Below are positions 51,226 to 59,836 of a stretch of DNA of 64,000 nt, piece after piece. Positions within the stretch are counted from its first letter, which is position 1, and every line of letters begins with the position of its first letter. This DNA is from a virus: the IMG/VR virus record IMGVR_UViG_3300028592_000004, positions 165,211-229,210 of that record. One strand, given 5' to 3'. The notes under the pieces were generated by a model. It saw only the letters and a program-made list of their open reading frames with translations. It was not told where the DNA came from and did not search any database. The position numbers and the translations under genes are program-made.

Positions 51226-51455
51226 CAAGCGTTGTCCCCGTCCGGGACGAGAAGCCCAGGTTCGTCCTCGGGCTCGACCCATTCTGTCGGGTGGACGTCG
51301 AACTCGGCAATCTCAGGGTTGCCGATCTCATCAAGAACGCCCGGCGTCGAAGTCGCCGTGTCGAGTAACTGCCCAAGACAAACCCGGATATCCTCCGGGG
51401 TCGTCTTGGATGGATCAAACGTCACGCCCAGCATGAGCGTGATACTCGTCTTCAT
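51225..51455 (-). CDS. Small acidic hypothetical protein
   Basis: 76 residues, MKTSITLMLGVTF start, acidic end (WVEPEDEPGLLVPDG). Coupled on both sides. Unknown. Confidence 0.66.
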   Translation of the reverse strand: MKTSITLMLGVTFDPSKTTPEDIRVCLGQLLDTATSTPGVLDEIGNPEIAEFDVHPTEWVEPEDEPGLLVPDGDNA

Positions 51456-51691
51456 TTGGACCCCGCAAGGGAGCAGTCAGGCTGCTCCAAGAACAAAAGC
51501 GGATCGTCCACAATCGGGTGCGATAGCGCAGCCGGCTTGTTGACGTCCGCTTCGACACTGTCCATGAACTCTCTCTCACTGCGGCTGGACTCGACAGCGT
51601 CGTGTCCGGCCAGCGGCAAGGCGATTAGCGTGACCACAATGACCAGCTCTGCAAACGGAAGGCAGCCCAGGGCTGCCAGAACAGCTTTCAT
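51452..51691 (-). CDS. Small membrane/exported protein (79 aa)
   Basis: GGAGG before MKAVLAALGCLPFAE. One hydrophobic helix then an acidic soluble tail. Unknown. Confidence 0.7.
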   Translation of the reverse strand: MKAVLAALGCLPFAELVIVVTLIALPLAGHDAVESSRSEREFMDSVEADVNKPAALSHPIVDDPLLFLEQPDCSLAGSK

Positions 51692-51712
51692 GAGGGCTGC
51701 CTCCAAAAGAAA

Positions 51713-51734
51713 GGGCCTCCCCGAAAGGAGGCCC
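51713..51734 (-). terminator. Terminator after the pilin-like gene
   Basis: GGGCCTCC, 6-nt loop, GGAGGCCC, then TTTCTTTTGG on the minus strand. Confidence 0.82.
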
Positions 51735-51753
51735 CGGTGCCGGAAAAGGAAAC

Positions 51754-52923
51754 TCAGTTGGTCGACGGGAGGTCGACCTGTTCTCCGTCGTTACGAGCGA
51801 TCAGCTTCGCGATGACGGCGCCGTCGGTGTTCTCGCTCAGGAACCGAACGGCTCCATCAGCGAAGACAGCCTGAGCACCACCCACATGGAAGCTGTAGAT
51901 CTCGTCGTTCGGGCCACAGTTGTTGGTCGTCCACGGGCAACCCGGGGTCGGGCTGGTCGGTCCACCGGTCGGACGATTGTTGTTGTTGATCAGACGATGC
52001 GTCGAACCAGCCTGAGCCGGCGGGCCGGACACACCACTGCCGTTGTCGGGATCAGCCCACCGATTCGGGCACCGGCTGGCCGAGCCCGATCCGGAAGCGT
52101 CCTTGCAGTTGTCCGTGGTCCCACCGTTAGCGGTGGAGGCCAGGTACTTGCTGCGGATCCCGCCGTTGGCAGTGAGGTACTGCTTGCCGGCGTCTTCCGC
52201 GATCGCGACCGTGTTGCTGGTTCCGTCCGTGATCAGACCCATCGCGGTGCCGCCCAGAGACAGAGCTCCATCGCGACGCGAGTTCCGATCCGTGGACGTC
52301 GCCGGATTCCGCCGGCCGAGGGCCACCGTCGTCGCCGAGGTCCCCGTCAGGTCCGTCGACGCGATCACGATGTCGGTGTAGACGGTCGGCATGTAGTCGG
52401 TCTGACCGTACCCCATCTCATCATCGACGTAGACACCGTTGCTCGGGCAGAGCAGGGCGGCGATCTTCGTCTTGGCGGCTTCCCGGTTCCGGTACTGCGG
52501 CGAGGTCGTGACCGTGCTGGCGGCGTTGTAGTGGTACTTCAGGTCCATCGTGTTGTACACGGGCGCCTGATCGAAGTACGGCAGCAGCGACGTGAACGTC
52601 GAATGCGGATCGAACGCCGTGTCGTGCTTCGTGCCCACCCACTGACCGTTGGTGAGGGTCAGCCCCTCGGTCGCCAGCCCGGACGCCTGCGTGGCCGTCC
52701 AGTTCGTTCCTTCCCCACCACTCGGGAACCGCTTGTAGGCGGACTCGTAGTTGTGGAGAGCCAGTCCCATCTGCTTCAAATTGTTCTTGCAGGTGCTGCG
52801 ACGAGCAGCCTCGCGCGCCTGCTGGACCGCTGGCAGCAGGATTGCCACCAGGACTGCGATGATCGCGATGACCACCAGCAGCTCAATCAACGTGAAACCC
52901 CGACGCAAAGAAGAACGTGCCAT
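51754..52923 (-). CDS. DUF1559 type IV pilin-like protein (planctomycete type)
   Basis: 389 residues from [10 protein letters not shown]. Prepilin motif [19 protein letters not shown], then [18 protein letters not shown] and [16 protein letters not shown] typical of DUF1559, and near the C-terminus [18 protein letters not shown], i.e. the H-x9-DG motif. These proteins are greatly expanded in Planctomycetes and should be exported by type II/IV pilus machinery. In a phage it could change the host surface or pseudopilus; it also points to the host. Flanked by terminators, so probably its own transcript. Confidence 0.94.
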   Translation of the reverse strand: MARSSLRRGFTLIELLVVIAIIAVLVAILLPAVQQAREAARRSTCKNNLKQMGLALHNYESAYKRFPSGGEGTNWTATQASGLATEGLTLTNGQWVGTKHDTAFDPHSTFTSLLPYFDQAPVYNTMDLKYHYNAASTVTTSPQYRNREAAKTKIAALLCPSNGVYVDDEMGYGQTDYMPTVYTDIVIASTDLTGTSATTVALGRRNPATSTDRNSRRDGALSLGGTAMGLITDGTSNTVAIAEDAGKQYLTANGGIRSKYLASTANGGTTDNCKDASGSGSASRCPNRWADPDNGSGVSGPPAQAGSTHRLINNNNRPTGGPTSPTPGCPWTTNNCGPNDEIYSFHVGGAQAVFADGAVRFLSENTDGAVIAKLIARNDGEQVDLPSTN

Positions 52924-53001
52924 CGGAAAAACCCTTGGCCTGTCACTCACAGGCAGAGGCCGTCTGAGACGGCGGATGTGGAGCGAATGCTCCAAAACAA
53001 A

Positions 53002-53026
53002 TGCCAGGAGTATTGCACCCCTGGCA
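53002..53026 (-). terminator. Terminator upstream of the pilin-like gene
   Basis: TGCCAGG, 11-nt loop, CCTGGCA, then TTTGTTTTGG on the minus strand. A second small hairpin, GCCGTC-TGA-GACGGC, lies at 52959-52973 in the leader of the pilin-like gene. Confidence 0.7.
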
Positions 53027-53037
53027 CCTGTGACTTG

Positions 53038-53484
53038 TCAACTCGGATCGGCCGCGGCTTTGGCAGCGGTCTTCGGCTGCCAGTTCGGATTCCGCAGCCG
53101 GCGGATCTCTTCGCGAGCCGCGATACCGACAGCCCGCTGGAAGCCCAGCCGGCGCCAGAACGGCTCGTTCTTGCCGAAGTTGTACTTGCCGTGCAGCTCG
53201 GTTCCGTCCGGTCGAACGACCGTGACCGAGGTGAAGCCGCCCTTGGCCGAGACAACCTGGCCGAAGGGAATCATGGAGAGCTGCGGGAAGCCGAAAGGAC
53301 GCTCCCCTCTCCAGACGAGCTTGCCATCGGCCTGAGCCAGTTCGAAGTCGTGACGAGTCATCACGGTATCGAACGTGACCGGCTTGCCTGGATCGGCGAT
53401 CTCGACAGCCACTCCTTCAAGCCGGCGGTAGTGCCGACCCTTGATGAAGTAGCCGTTGTCGAGCAGAAGTTTCACTGTGTTCAA
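53038..53484 (-). CDS. Hypothetical protein (148 aa)
   Basis: TTG start chosen (GAGGA upstream; just after the previous stop). Beta-rich ([33 protein letters not shown]) with an Ala/Lys-rich tail. Unknown. Confidence 0.68.
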   Translation of the reverse strand: MNTVKLLLDNGYFIKGRHYRRLEGVAVEIADPGKPVTFDTVMTRHDFELAQADGKLVWRGERPFGFPQLSMIPFGQVVSAKGGFTSVTVVRPDGTELHGKYNFGKNEPFWRRLGFQRAVGIAAREEIRRLRNPNWQPKTAAKAAADPS

Positions 53485-53491
53485 TGGATCC

Positions 53492-53758
53492 TCACGGAAT
53501 GCGAAGTGGTGTGTAGCCAGCGGCAATCCGAAATCGGTTGATCCGCTGATAGAGAGCTAACCGGCCGTACTGTTGAGCGAAACGGCGCTGGCAAGCTGAG
53601 ATGTCGGAGCGGTCGTAGGTCCGCTCCCAGAACAGAAGGTAGATTCGGAACATCCGTAGGCTCATACGGCCCTCAGAATGATCCTGTCTTGCATGGCCCA
53701 GACGAAGTCTGCACCGTTCACCCAGCTCCCGGTGGAGCAGCGTCAAAGTGTGACTCAT
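53492..53758 (-). CDS. Hypothetical protein (88 aa)
   Basis: AGGAG before [11 protein letters not shown]. Arg/Tyr-rich helical protein ([30 protein letters not shown]). Unknown. Confidence 0.65.
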   Translation of the reverse strand: MSHTLTLLHRELGERCRLRLGHARQDHSEGRMSLRMFRIYLLFWERTYDRSDISACQRRFAQQYGRLALYQRINRFRIAAGYTPLRIP

Positions 53759-54149
53759 TGTCTCCTACCCGAATGCCCCGGTCTTTGAGATACCGGCGGA
53801 GTTTGACTTCCGTGCCTATGAAATAGCCCTTAACGCTGCCGACCATCATGTCCGGTGCGTTTGCGTACAGCGTGTCCAAGGACAACACCACGTCGCGTAG
53901 CAACTCCTGCTCCACAGTCAGACGGGTCAGAGGAACAGCATCCACGCCCTTGGAAGCGCGAACCTGATCCTCGACCCATCGCATCGCCATGAACGTTCGA
54001 TCCGCGACCTTCGTGCGAAAGACGCGAGTCTGAGTTCGTTTCGGGAAGTCGATCGCCGCGGTGACCGTCTTCGGCGTCGTCCAGAGCCGGACAGGAACTC
54101 CAGCCAGCTCGTAAGTTTCGTTTGGTTTCCGAGAAGGCAGTCTGTTCAC
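53718..54149 (-). CDS. Hypothetical protein (143 aa)
   Basis: GTG start overlapping the upstream stop (GTGA), AAAGG before it. MRWVEDQVRASKGVDAVPL and VKGYFIGTEVKLRRYL are the ordered parts. Unknown. Confidence 0.7.
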   Translation of the reverse strand: MNRLPSRKPNETYELAGVPVRLWTTPKTVTAAIDFPKRTQTRVFRTKVADRTFMAMRWVEDQVRASKGVDAVPLTRLTVEQELLRDVVLSLDTLYANAPDMMVGSVKGYFIGTEVKLRRYLKDRGIRVGDNESHFDAAPPGAG

Positions 54150-54742
54150 GTGAGCCTTTTCACAAAAACGGTTTCGTCCTCGCTGCTGAAGTCCGCGCGG
54201 AACTTTCGCCCCTTACGGACGAAGGTCGCCGACTTCTTGGGTCGACGATCCAGGACGACGACCTCCTCGCCGGTCCATGTCGTCAGGGCGGTGCCTTGGC
54301 CGTGCCGCTTCTGGTAGAAGATGCGGCCCTGACCTACTTCGCAGGTCTCGTCCAAGCCTTTGATCTCGGCTGTGCTGAGGAGCTGGTTGTGAACCTTGGC
54401 CTCCTCCGGCGTCACCGGGACCTGGCCAAAGGTCGAATCGAAGACGAGCCCGGCCTCGTTGTCGAAAAGGAAGCCGAGGTGGTGCCTCGTACCCTCCTGA
54501 ACAAAAGTGAGGAAGCCACCAGTTCGATCGAGCGGAGGAAGCTCTGGAGGTTTAACCCCGGGCAGCCGGCCGATCATAACCGCGTGCGCGATCGTCGTCT
54601 GGCGTCTTCCGGAGGCCGACATCGCGACCCAGCCAGCTTTGGCCTTTTCCAGTGACTCCGTAATGCCGGCGACGGCTTGAAGCTCCTGGATCGCGATCGG
54701 GCCTTGATCGTCATCAAAGACGTTCGGATACGTGTCAGCCAT
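54146..54742 (-). CDS. Hypothetical protein (198 aa)
   Basis: GAGGAACC before the ATG. Mixed alpha/beta with GGFLTFVQEGTRHHLGFLF and a basic end. No family recognised. Confidence 0.72.
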   Translation of the reverse strand: MADTYPNVFDDDQGPIAIQELQAVAGITESLEKAKAGWVAMSASGRRQTTIAHAVMIGRLPGVKPPELPPLDRTGGFLTFVQEGTRHHLGFLFDNEAGLVFDSTFGQVPVTPEEAKVHNQLLSTAEIKGLDETCEVGQGRIFYQKRHGQGTALTTWTGEEVVVLDRRPKKSATFVRKGRKFRADFSSEDETVFVKRLT

Positions 54743-54934
54743 GATGGTTCCTCGGGTGAAAGTTGCGGCTCCGCCACACGGCTGGAACCATTGAACCGTG
54801 CGAGTTTAGCCTTAACTCCTGCTATAACCCTGTGATCAAGATGGATGAACTAGCGGGAGCGACTGTCTGTAAGCATGGCCCTTCTGCTGACCTTCCTGCC
54901 GGCGCACCAGTTTCCTACAGGATGTAACGCTCGC
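54743..54934. other. Gene-free stretch after RNA copy 4
   Basis: 192 bp with no supported gene. On the minus strand it follows the 3' end of RNA copy 4, so its first ~20 bases (beginning GGCGAGCGTTACATCC just beyond the scaffold) would be the guide if the omega-RNA model holds. Confidence 0.45.
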
Positions 54935-55076
54935 CAGGGCTGTGGGTGCATTGCCCGGAATCCTGGCCACTTACTCAGCGTTCCACGGGTGGTCCTGAGC
55001 GGCTAGCGCTTCAGGCCTCATCCGTGCTCGCCCCTGGCAGCGGGGCTAGAAACAGAGGTTGATTGTCAGAGCCTCT
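54935..55076 (-). ncRNA. Omega-RNA-like scaffold, copy 4
   Basis: About 142 nt. It keeps GGGCTGTG, GAATCC, CAGCGTTCC and GCGGCTAGCGCT (plus-strand notation) and four helices that covary with the other copies: GGG/CCC, CCTGA/TCAGG, GCCCC/GGGGC and AGAGG/CCTCT. Intergenic, with no frame of its own. Confidence 0.8.
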
Positions 55077-55265
55077 GCTCTTGGACTGTTCGGGCTTGAG
55101 TCGAAAATGGCTCGTGCCTGACTGCGACGTACAGCGGCCTGCGCAGCGGAGGAGCGTTTCTGCGTTAATCTGGCCAGCAGGGACCACAACATCAGGATCG
55201 AGACGTGGTGCTAAAGGTCCTCACGTTCTACCGCCACAACATCAGGATCTAGATCCAAACATTGC
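55077..55265. other. Gene-free stretch between RNA copies 3 and 4
   Basis: 189 bp without a gene. It holds a 16-bp direct repeat, CCACAACATCAGGATC, at 55184-55199 and 55234-55249, and the palindrome GGATCTAGATCC beside copy 3. Confidence 0.5.
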
Positions 55266-55408
55266 CGGGGCTGTGGACACATTGTCCTGAATCCCGGCCA
55301 CTTACGCAGCGTTCCGCGAGCGGTTCCGAGCGGCGAGCGCATTCAGACCTTACTCGCGCTTGGCCCCGGTGATGGGCCTAGACATCGGGGTTGAAAGTCA
55401 GAGCCCCT
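55266..55408 (-). ncRNA. Omega-RNA-like scaffold, copy 3
   Basis: About 143 nt with the family's conserved blocks and helices GGAC/GTCC, GGCCC/GGGCC and GGGG/CCCC. Its 5' hairpin touches the last codons of the gene at 55407, as copy 1 does with the TnpB-like gene. The minus-strand 3' flank begins GCAATGTTTGGATCTAG. Confidence 0.82.
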
Positions 55409-55727
55409 ATTCGGATGCAGCAGCGACTGCCGACTTCTTGGCCTTGTGGCGGATCGCCTGGGTGACCTGGCGCTCCGTCGTGACGATGGCGTGCTTGTGG
55501 CTGGTTCGCATGGCGTCCCAGCGGCCGGCACTGATCCCGACGACAATCGCGTTCGGGTTCTGCTTCTGAACTCGCACGAGCTGCTGCTCAGCGAACTCAG
55601 CATTGCAGAAGATCAGCATCCGCCCCTTCGGATCAACGAAGGGGACCGGCTGCGGATCTGATGGAGTGAAGATGGCCCACCGGATCGAATGCGACCGGTG
55701 GCGAAGAGCGGGTTCAAACTTGGCCAT
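55407..55727 (-). CDS. Hypothetical protein (106 aa)
   Basis: AAGGA before MAKFEPALRHRSH. Contains RMLIFCNAEFAEQQLVRVQ and a basic Ala-rich end. Its stop abuts RNA copy 3. Unknown. Confidence 0.7.
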   Translation of the reverse strand: MAKFEPALRHRSHSIRWAIFTPSDPQPVPFVDPKGRMLIFCNAEFAEQQLVRVQKQNPNAIVVGISAGRWDAMRTSHKHAIVTTERQVTQAIRHKAKKSAVAAASE

Positions 55728-55770
55728 GAACTGATCCTTCAGAGGATGGAGTGAACGGAACGCAGCATCG

Positions 55771-56313
55771 TCACTCGGACGGGGCTTGTCCAGGCTCCTC
55801 GTTAGGGAGGTTCGCCTTCACCGCCGCCGCCAGGTTGTCGTAAACGTGGGCAATCCCCTCCGGCGACACGGACGAGAGCAGCACAACACGCTCGCTCATC
55901 CGGACTTCGTCTTCAGGCATGCCGGTCTGATCTTCAGCGTGCGGCAGGAGGAAGAGGATGTACTCCATATCGTCCGGCAGAATCGCCTTGAACGATTCCT
56001 CAACCACGGACGCCCAGTCGTCGCGAGTCTTGGCATCCAACTCGTTCAGGAGCGCCGGCTGACCGTCGTGGCGATAGTGCAGGTGACGTAGATACAGGCC
56101 AGCGTAGTAGATCGACATCAGCCGCGGTGGCAAGCTGCTCACAGTCATCCCGTGGAGCAGCGTCTCGCCAGTGTGCTTCTCGCCCGGTCCCGGCCGCACG
56201 CCGAAATTGAACGAGAAGTCGGTATCGGGCGGGAGCAGGTCAACAACCGCAAGCCGGATCTTTTCACCGAGCTCGCGCTGCTCCTCAGCCGACAGGTCTT
56301 TGAACGATTTCAC
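55771..56313 (-). CDS. Hypothetical protein (180 aa)
   Basis: GTG start overlapping the upstream stop, AAAGG upstream. Helical N-terminus (LSAEEQRELGEKIRLAVVDL), acidic C-terminal half. Unknown. Confidence 0.72.
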   Translation of the reverse strand: MKSFKDLSAEEQRELGEKIRLAVVDLLPPDTDFSFNFGVRPGPGEKHTGETLLHGMTVSSLPPRLMSIYYAGLYLRHLHYRHDGQPALLNELDAKTRDDWASVVEESFKAILPDDMEYILFLLPHAEDQTGMPEDEVRMSERVVLLSSVSPEGIAHVYDNLAAAVKANLPNEEPGQAPSE

Positions 56314-56585
56314 AACAAGCCTTTCGTTTTCAGGCGTTCAACGATGAAGGCCTCGCAGTCCTCTCGGGTCGCAGGGCCGAAGATGGATTTACCGAACCAA
56401 GCAGCAGCCTGCTGATCCGACTTAGCAAGCGGATGGGCTGAGCCCCGTTCGACAACGATCGTGCGTCGCGGACTAACGCCGACGACTAGAAGATGGTGTT
56501 TGTTGGCCAGCGCTTCGAGGCGCCGCATCTGCTCCTGGATCTCGGCAATCCGAGCAGACTCAGATGGGGTAAACTCCCGAGCCAT
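56310..56585 (-). CDS. Hypothetical protein (91 aa)
   Basis: AAAGGAG before MAREFTPSESARIAE. A helical start, then HHLLVVGVSPRRTIVVE (beta hairpin) and QAAAWFGKSIFG. Unknown. Confidence 0.7.
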   Translation of the reverse strand: MAREFTPSESARIAEIQEQMRRLEALANKHHLLVVGVSPRRTIVVERGSAHPLAKSDQQAAAWFGKSIFGPATREDCEAFIVERLKTKGLL

Positions 56586-56619
56586 AGACTCCTTTCCGGA
56601 TTCAATACCCGCGGATTGC

Positions 56620-56847
56620 TTATCGAGGAATGATGAAGCCGATCGCAAACCCAAAAAGGAATGCAAACGCCATAAGGCCGTACTCAGACGTATCGGACGT
56701 GATCGGTTTCGGAACAGGCTTGCCCTCATCGCAGAAGGCGCACCACCAATGCTCTGCAGCCAAGTAGTGCGGAGTCGGTTCGATCTGGCAGCCGCAAGGC
56801 TTCCGGACCCACTCAATCGTTGGGGCGTCGATTGTCGTCGCGTCCAT
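56620..56847 (-). CDS. Small Cys-containing membrane protein (75 aa)
   Basis: GGAG before MDATTIDAPTI. CGCQIEP and WWCAFC suggest a metal site; one C-terminal membrane helix (MAFAFLFGFAIGFII). Confidence 0.65.
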   Translation of the reverse strand: MDATTIDAPTIEWVRKPCGCQIEPTPHYLAAEHWWCAFCDEGKPVPKPITSDTSEYGLMAFAFLFGFAIGFIIPR

Positions 56848-57097
56848 GCTTAGCTCCGTAGATTGCATCGTGTAATCGGATCGACAGGTACATGGCGGAT
56901 GATGCCCCGCAACCAGCCGAGAACCCGAGGGTCCAGTCGCCCTTGACCACGAGAAAGACCAGGGCGACATCCAGGAACGCCATCAGGAAGGCCGTGACAA
57001 TGACCAGGCGCATGTGTCCGCCGATGACGTTCTTGTACTGGAATCCTTTAAGGAATACAGCCACAAACGACATGACGAACGAAACGAGGTAGATCAC
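56813..57097 (-). CDS. Conserved-phage-type membrane protein (94 aa)
   Basis: GTG start in a GTGA overlap. Three membrane helices; FLKGFQYKNVIGGHM and DVALVFLVVKGDW recur in small phage membrane proteins. Function unknown. Confidence 0.72.
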   Translation of the reverse strand: MIYLVSFVMSFVAVFLKGFQYKNVIGGHMRLVIVTAFLMAFLDVALVFLVVKGDWTLGFSAGCGASSAMYLSIRLHDAIYGAKHGRDDNRRPND

Positions 57098-57705
57098 TTC
57101 CCTTCCAGAAACTTGACCGTGTTCACCAGCACCTGGGCGAGCTGTCGTGAGATCCGGAACCGCGGCGTGTTGATGAGGATGCTGCGGAGGATGTTGCCGT
57201 TGCGATGACGCTCGCTGCTCGCCTTCCAGTCGAGGGTCATCTCCAGGATGGCCGGCAGGTTCATCTCGTTGATCGGAGAGACGTCGTTTGCCGCCTCCTC
57301 TTGGAGCCGAGCGACCAGCCGCTCCTTGACAGCCTGCGGGATATCCGTCGACCGCTCCAGCGCAGAAATATCGGAGAGCATCTCCGGATCGGGCGTACCT
57401 TCCCGGTAATGCTCGGGATGATGGTCGTTGCGGCCGTAGTGGTGATCCAGTGCTGGCTTGAGAGCCGCAAGGAACTCCTTGTACTGCGGGTCCCCGAATG
57501 TCACGCCGTCAAGCAACGGCGTGTAGACAGCGAAGAACTCCGCTTCGGGAGACTGCAACTTGGAGAGGTCATGCCTCGATGCGCGAAGGAGAAGCTCCGT
57601 CGCCATGACGCCGAGAAGGTCACGAACCCGCGAGATGTGCGCCTGGGTCTGGACTTTCGACTCCGCCAGCGCGAGCGGGGTCACTTCCGGAAGTTGACTC
57701 GTCAA
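57094..57705 (-). CDS. DUF5662-type protein
   Basis: TTG start with AAGGAG. SRHDLSKLQSPEAEFF, LDHHYGRNDHHPEHY and MTLDWKASSERH give the His/Asp pattern of this phage family, which looks like a metal-dependent HD-type fold. Activity unproven. Overlaps the preceding gene by 86 bp. Confidence 0.78.
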   Translation of the reverse strand: MTSQLPEVTPLALAESKVQTQAHISRVRDLLGVMATELLLRASRHDLSKLQSPEAEFFAVYTPLLDGVTFGDPQYKEFLAALKPALDHHYGRNDHHPEHYREGTPDPEMLSDISALERSTDIPQAVKERLVARLQEEAANDVSPINEMNLPAILEMTLDWKASSERHRNGNILRSILINTPRFRISRQLAQVLVNTVKFLEGK

Positions 57706-58402
57706 CGAATACTCCTTGAGGTTTCAGCCGACTGATCGCACAGATGGCGTCAGCGGCCAAGACGATATCCGACAGCAAAGCGCTGTCAAAGATAATGCGA
57801 ACCGCAGGGACTTCCTGTCCGTTGCGAGGCGGCAAGGACGTTGCTCTCACCTCCAGAACAGGCAGCCACCGGAACTCGCGTGAGTGAAGCCACAGGAACT
57901 TGTCCCCGACGACCACCTGAGCAGCCGCTGCCTCGTAGATGTCTCGGCCGGGTGCCAACCCACGCTCGTACACCAGACTTGCCAAACCGTCGAGGTTGGG
58001 CACCAGCGAGGCCAGAGACTGATTCGTGCGAATGAGCTTGTCCTCCGTGCGTCGAAGGTCGTTTTGAAGCTCATAGACCAGTCCTTCGACCGCCCCACTG
58101 ACCGTATCGTCATAGGCGTCGAACTTGACGTGATCGACAGAAATCACTGCCCGCACCATTCCCGAAGGAGTGGTCTGGACGCGAATGAAGTTGATGGGCT
58201 GGAGTCCATCGTATTCGCGTGTCTCAACCCAGAACGCTTCAGCGTGAAAGAACCCTTCGAACTCTCCAGTTTGCAGCTTTACGGCCGTCTCAATGGACTT
58301 CTCGTCGAGCTGCGGTACGGCCCGAGCAAGCTCGCGGCGAAATTCGAGAGCGAGGTCGTTAGCTTCGAGCGCTGACTTGGGCAGTTTGATCTCGTCGGTC
58401 AT
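57620..58402 (-). CDS. Hypothetical protein (260 aa)
   Basis: Alpha/beta protein with a central coiled part (VYELQNDLRRTEDKLIR) and ISVDHVKFDAYDD. Its tail lies in the 86-bp overlap. Unknown. Confidence 0.72.
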   Translation of the reverse strand: MTDEIKLPKSALEANDLALEFRRELARAVPQLDEKSIETAVKLQTGEFEGFFHAEAFWVETREYDGLQPINFIRVQTTPSGMVRAVISVDHVKFDAYDDTVSGAVEGLVYELQNDLRRTEDKLIRTNQSLASLVPNLDGLASLVYERGLAPGRDIYEAAAAQVVVGDKFLWLHSREFRWLPVLEVRATSLPPRNGQEVPAVRIIFDSALLSDIVLAADAICAISRLKPQGVFVDESTSGSDPARAGGVESPDPGAHLAGS

Positions 58403-58788
58403 GGTTGGCGACTGAGCCTTTCAAAGAGGAGATCCATCTCCAGCAGGTTCTCCGGTGCCAGTTCATCCGGCACGAAGTTCCAGCGGACATGGGTGTCAAA
58501 GAAGATCACCTCGATCCGCCGGCCATATCGGGAAAGGAGGTACGTCGGTGGGCCGTTGTTGGTGGCGTCCTCAAAGCCCTCCTGGAGGAGAACCGCGGGC
58601 GTGAGTTTGACCAGGCGCCGTTCTTCCATCGCCACAAGATGGCCGGCGAGCGTCATGAGGTCACGACGCTTCTGGCTGATGTTGACGTGCGGCACGGGGC
58701 CGACGTCAGATCGGTAGGGATCCAAACCCTGGCGGCTGTCCAGCTGCCGCTTGAGTGCTTCAACGAATGCCGTTCCACGAACGATCAT
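58399..58788 (-). CDS. Hypothetical protein (129 aa)
   Basis: Start MIVRGTAFVEAL. YLLSRYGRRIEVIFFDTHVRW is the clearest block. ATGA overlap into the next gene. Unknown. Confidence 0.7.
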   Translation of the reverse strand: MIVRGTAFVEALKRQLDSRQGLDPYRSDVGPVPHVNISQKRRDLMTLAGHLVAMEERRLVKLTPAVLLQEGFEDATNNGPPTYLLSRYGRRIEVIFFDTHVRWNFVPDELAPENLLEMDLLFERLSRQP

Positions 58789-58930
58789 TCCAGTCCTGTC
58801 CTTCCTGTTGAGGCTTCTTAACCCAAGCCTGATGCTCGTACGTGTCTGCAAGGACAACGAGCACAAAGGCAAACGTGATGAATACGATCATGGCCGCGAG
58901 CACCATGAGCATTTGAATGAGAATGTCCAT
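58760..58930 (-). CDS. Small membrane protein (56 aa)
   Basis: MDILIQMLMVLAAMIVFI: one long membrane helix and a polar tail. GGGAG about 10 bases upstream. Overlaps the next gene by 29 bp. Confidence 0.62.
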   Translation of the reverse strand: MDILIQMLMVLAAMIVFITFAFVLVVLADTYEHQAWVKKPQQEGQDWNDRSWNGIR

Positions 58931-59170
58931 AGTGCGTCGACTCCCTGATATCTGCGGATGAGACGGCCACCTCTCGTAACTGCGGGATTCTTCACCGGCA
59001 TTGTCCTGCGGGGTGCCGGCAGCTGCCTGCATGCGCCATGCTCTGCTTTCGTGAACGATGGTCCTGCACAGAACCTAGAGCCGAGACCTGCATCCATTGG
59101 GCTGAGCTGCCTCGTGCGTGTGAACCTGCCCTCCATAGCAACCTGCCGAAAGGCCTCCTAGCGAACGTCT
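58931..59170. other. Gene-free stretch after RNA copy 2
   Basis: 240 bp, no supported gene. On the minus strand it begins right after copy 2 (AGACGTTCGCTAGGAGG), the place of a guide in the omega-RNA model. Confidence 0.45.
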
Positions 59171-59310
59171 CGGGGCTGTGGACACGTTGTCCTGAATCCC
59201 GACCTTTCACAGCGTTCCGCGAGTGTCTCCAGGCGGCTAGCGCTCTGGATCTGATTCGCGCTTCGCCCTTGCAGCGGGCGTAGACACAGGGGTTGATAAT
59301 CAGTGCCCCT
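59171..59310 (-). ncRNA. Omega-RNA-like scaffold, copy 2
   Basis: About 140 nt, same conserved blocks. Helices GGAC/GTCC, TCCAG/CTGGA, CGCCC/GGGCG and AGGGG/CCCCT differ in sequence from copies 1 and 4 while keeping pairing. It stands alone between genes, ~380 bp from copy 1. Confidence 0.84.
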
Positions 59311-59693
59311 GCTCTGGGAATTGTTCAACGTAATCTCACGTTCAGGACGTGGCACATTGTCTGCAATACGGACAGCAGACGCTGCCTAACCGGATTGTGC
59401 TGCCTTGATCCTGCGACATTCCCCGTAGACCTGCTGACGTACGGACTTCTTTCTGTCATGACACGATCGTCTGACGTGATACTGCGTCCGAGCGGAACAT
59501 CACTCGCCGTGTCGGTGCTGTTGCGTCCCTGAGGTCATTGCAGTGCGCCAGTGCCGGAAGCTGCGTCCGAACCCTAACGAGGTGTACTCGAACGTCCGAA
59601 TCTTGCCGCAATGGTATCCTGTCGCTCCTTGCAAAGCCGACACACTTCTCCAGGGACTTGCAGTCGAGTTTCAGGCGGGTGCACCGGACGTTT
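59311..59693. other. Gene-free stretch between RNA copies 1 and 2
   Basis: 383 bp without a gene. GGCACATTGTCTGCAATA near 59346-59363, followed by ACGCTGCC, resembles the start of the RNA family, so a decayed fifth copy is possible. Its end nearest copy 1 (minus strand AAACGTCCGGTGCACC) would be that copy's guide. Confidence 0.45.
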
Positions 59694-59836
59694 CGGGGCT
59701 GTGAGCACATTGCTCGGAATCCCGATCTCTTTCTCAGCGTTCCGCGGTCGAACCGGGGCGGCTAGCGCTCCCGGTCGACACCGCGCTTGGCCCTGGCAAT
59801 GGGCCTGATCCAAGGAGTTGAAGGTCATTGCTCCTG
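59694..59836 (-). ncRNA. Omega-RNA-like scaffold, copy 1, overlapping the TnpB-like 3' end
   Basis: About 143 nt. Helices GAGC/GCTC, ACCGGG/CCCGGT, GGCCC/GGGCC and GGAG/CTCC. The first minus-strand hairpin contains the stop codon of the TnpB-like gene, the arrangement known for TnpB omega-RNAs, where the RNA arises from the gene's 3' end and the guide follows the scaffold. Confidence 0.85.

Noticed and set aside
55184-55249. CRISPR array
   Set aside because: Only two 16-bp repeats and no cas1/cas2; a direct repeat is all that can be claimed.
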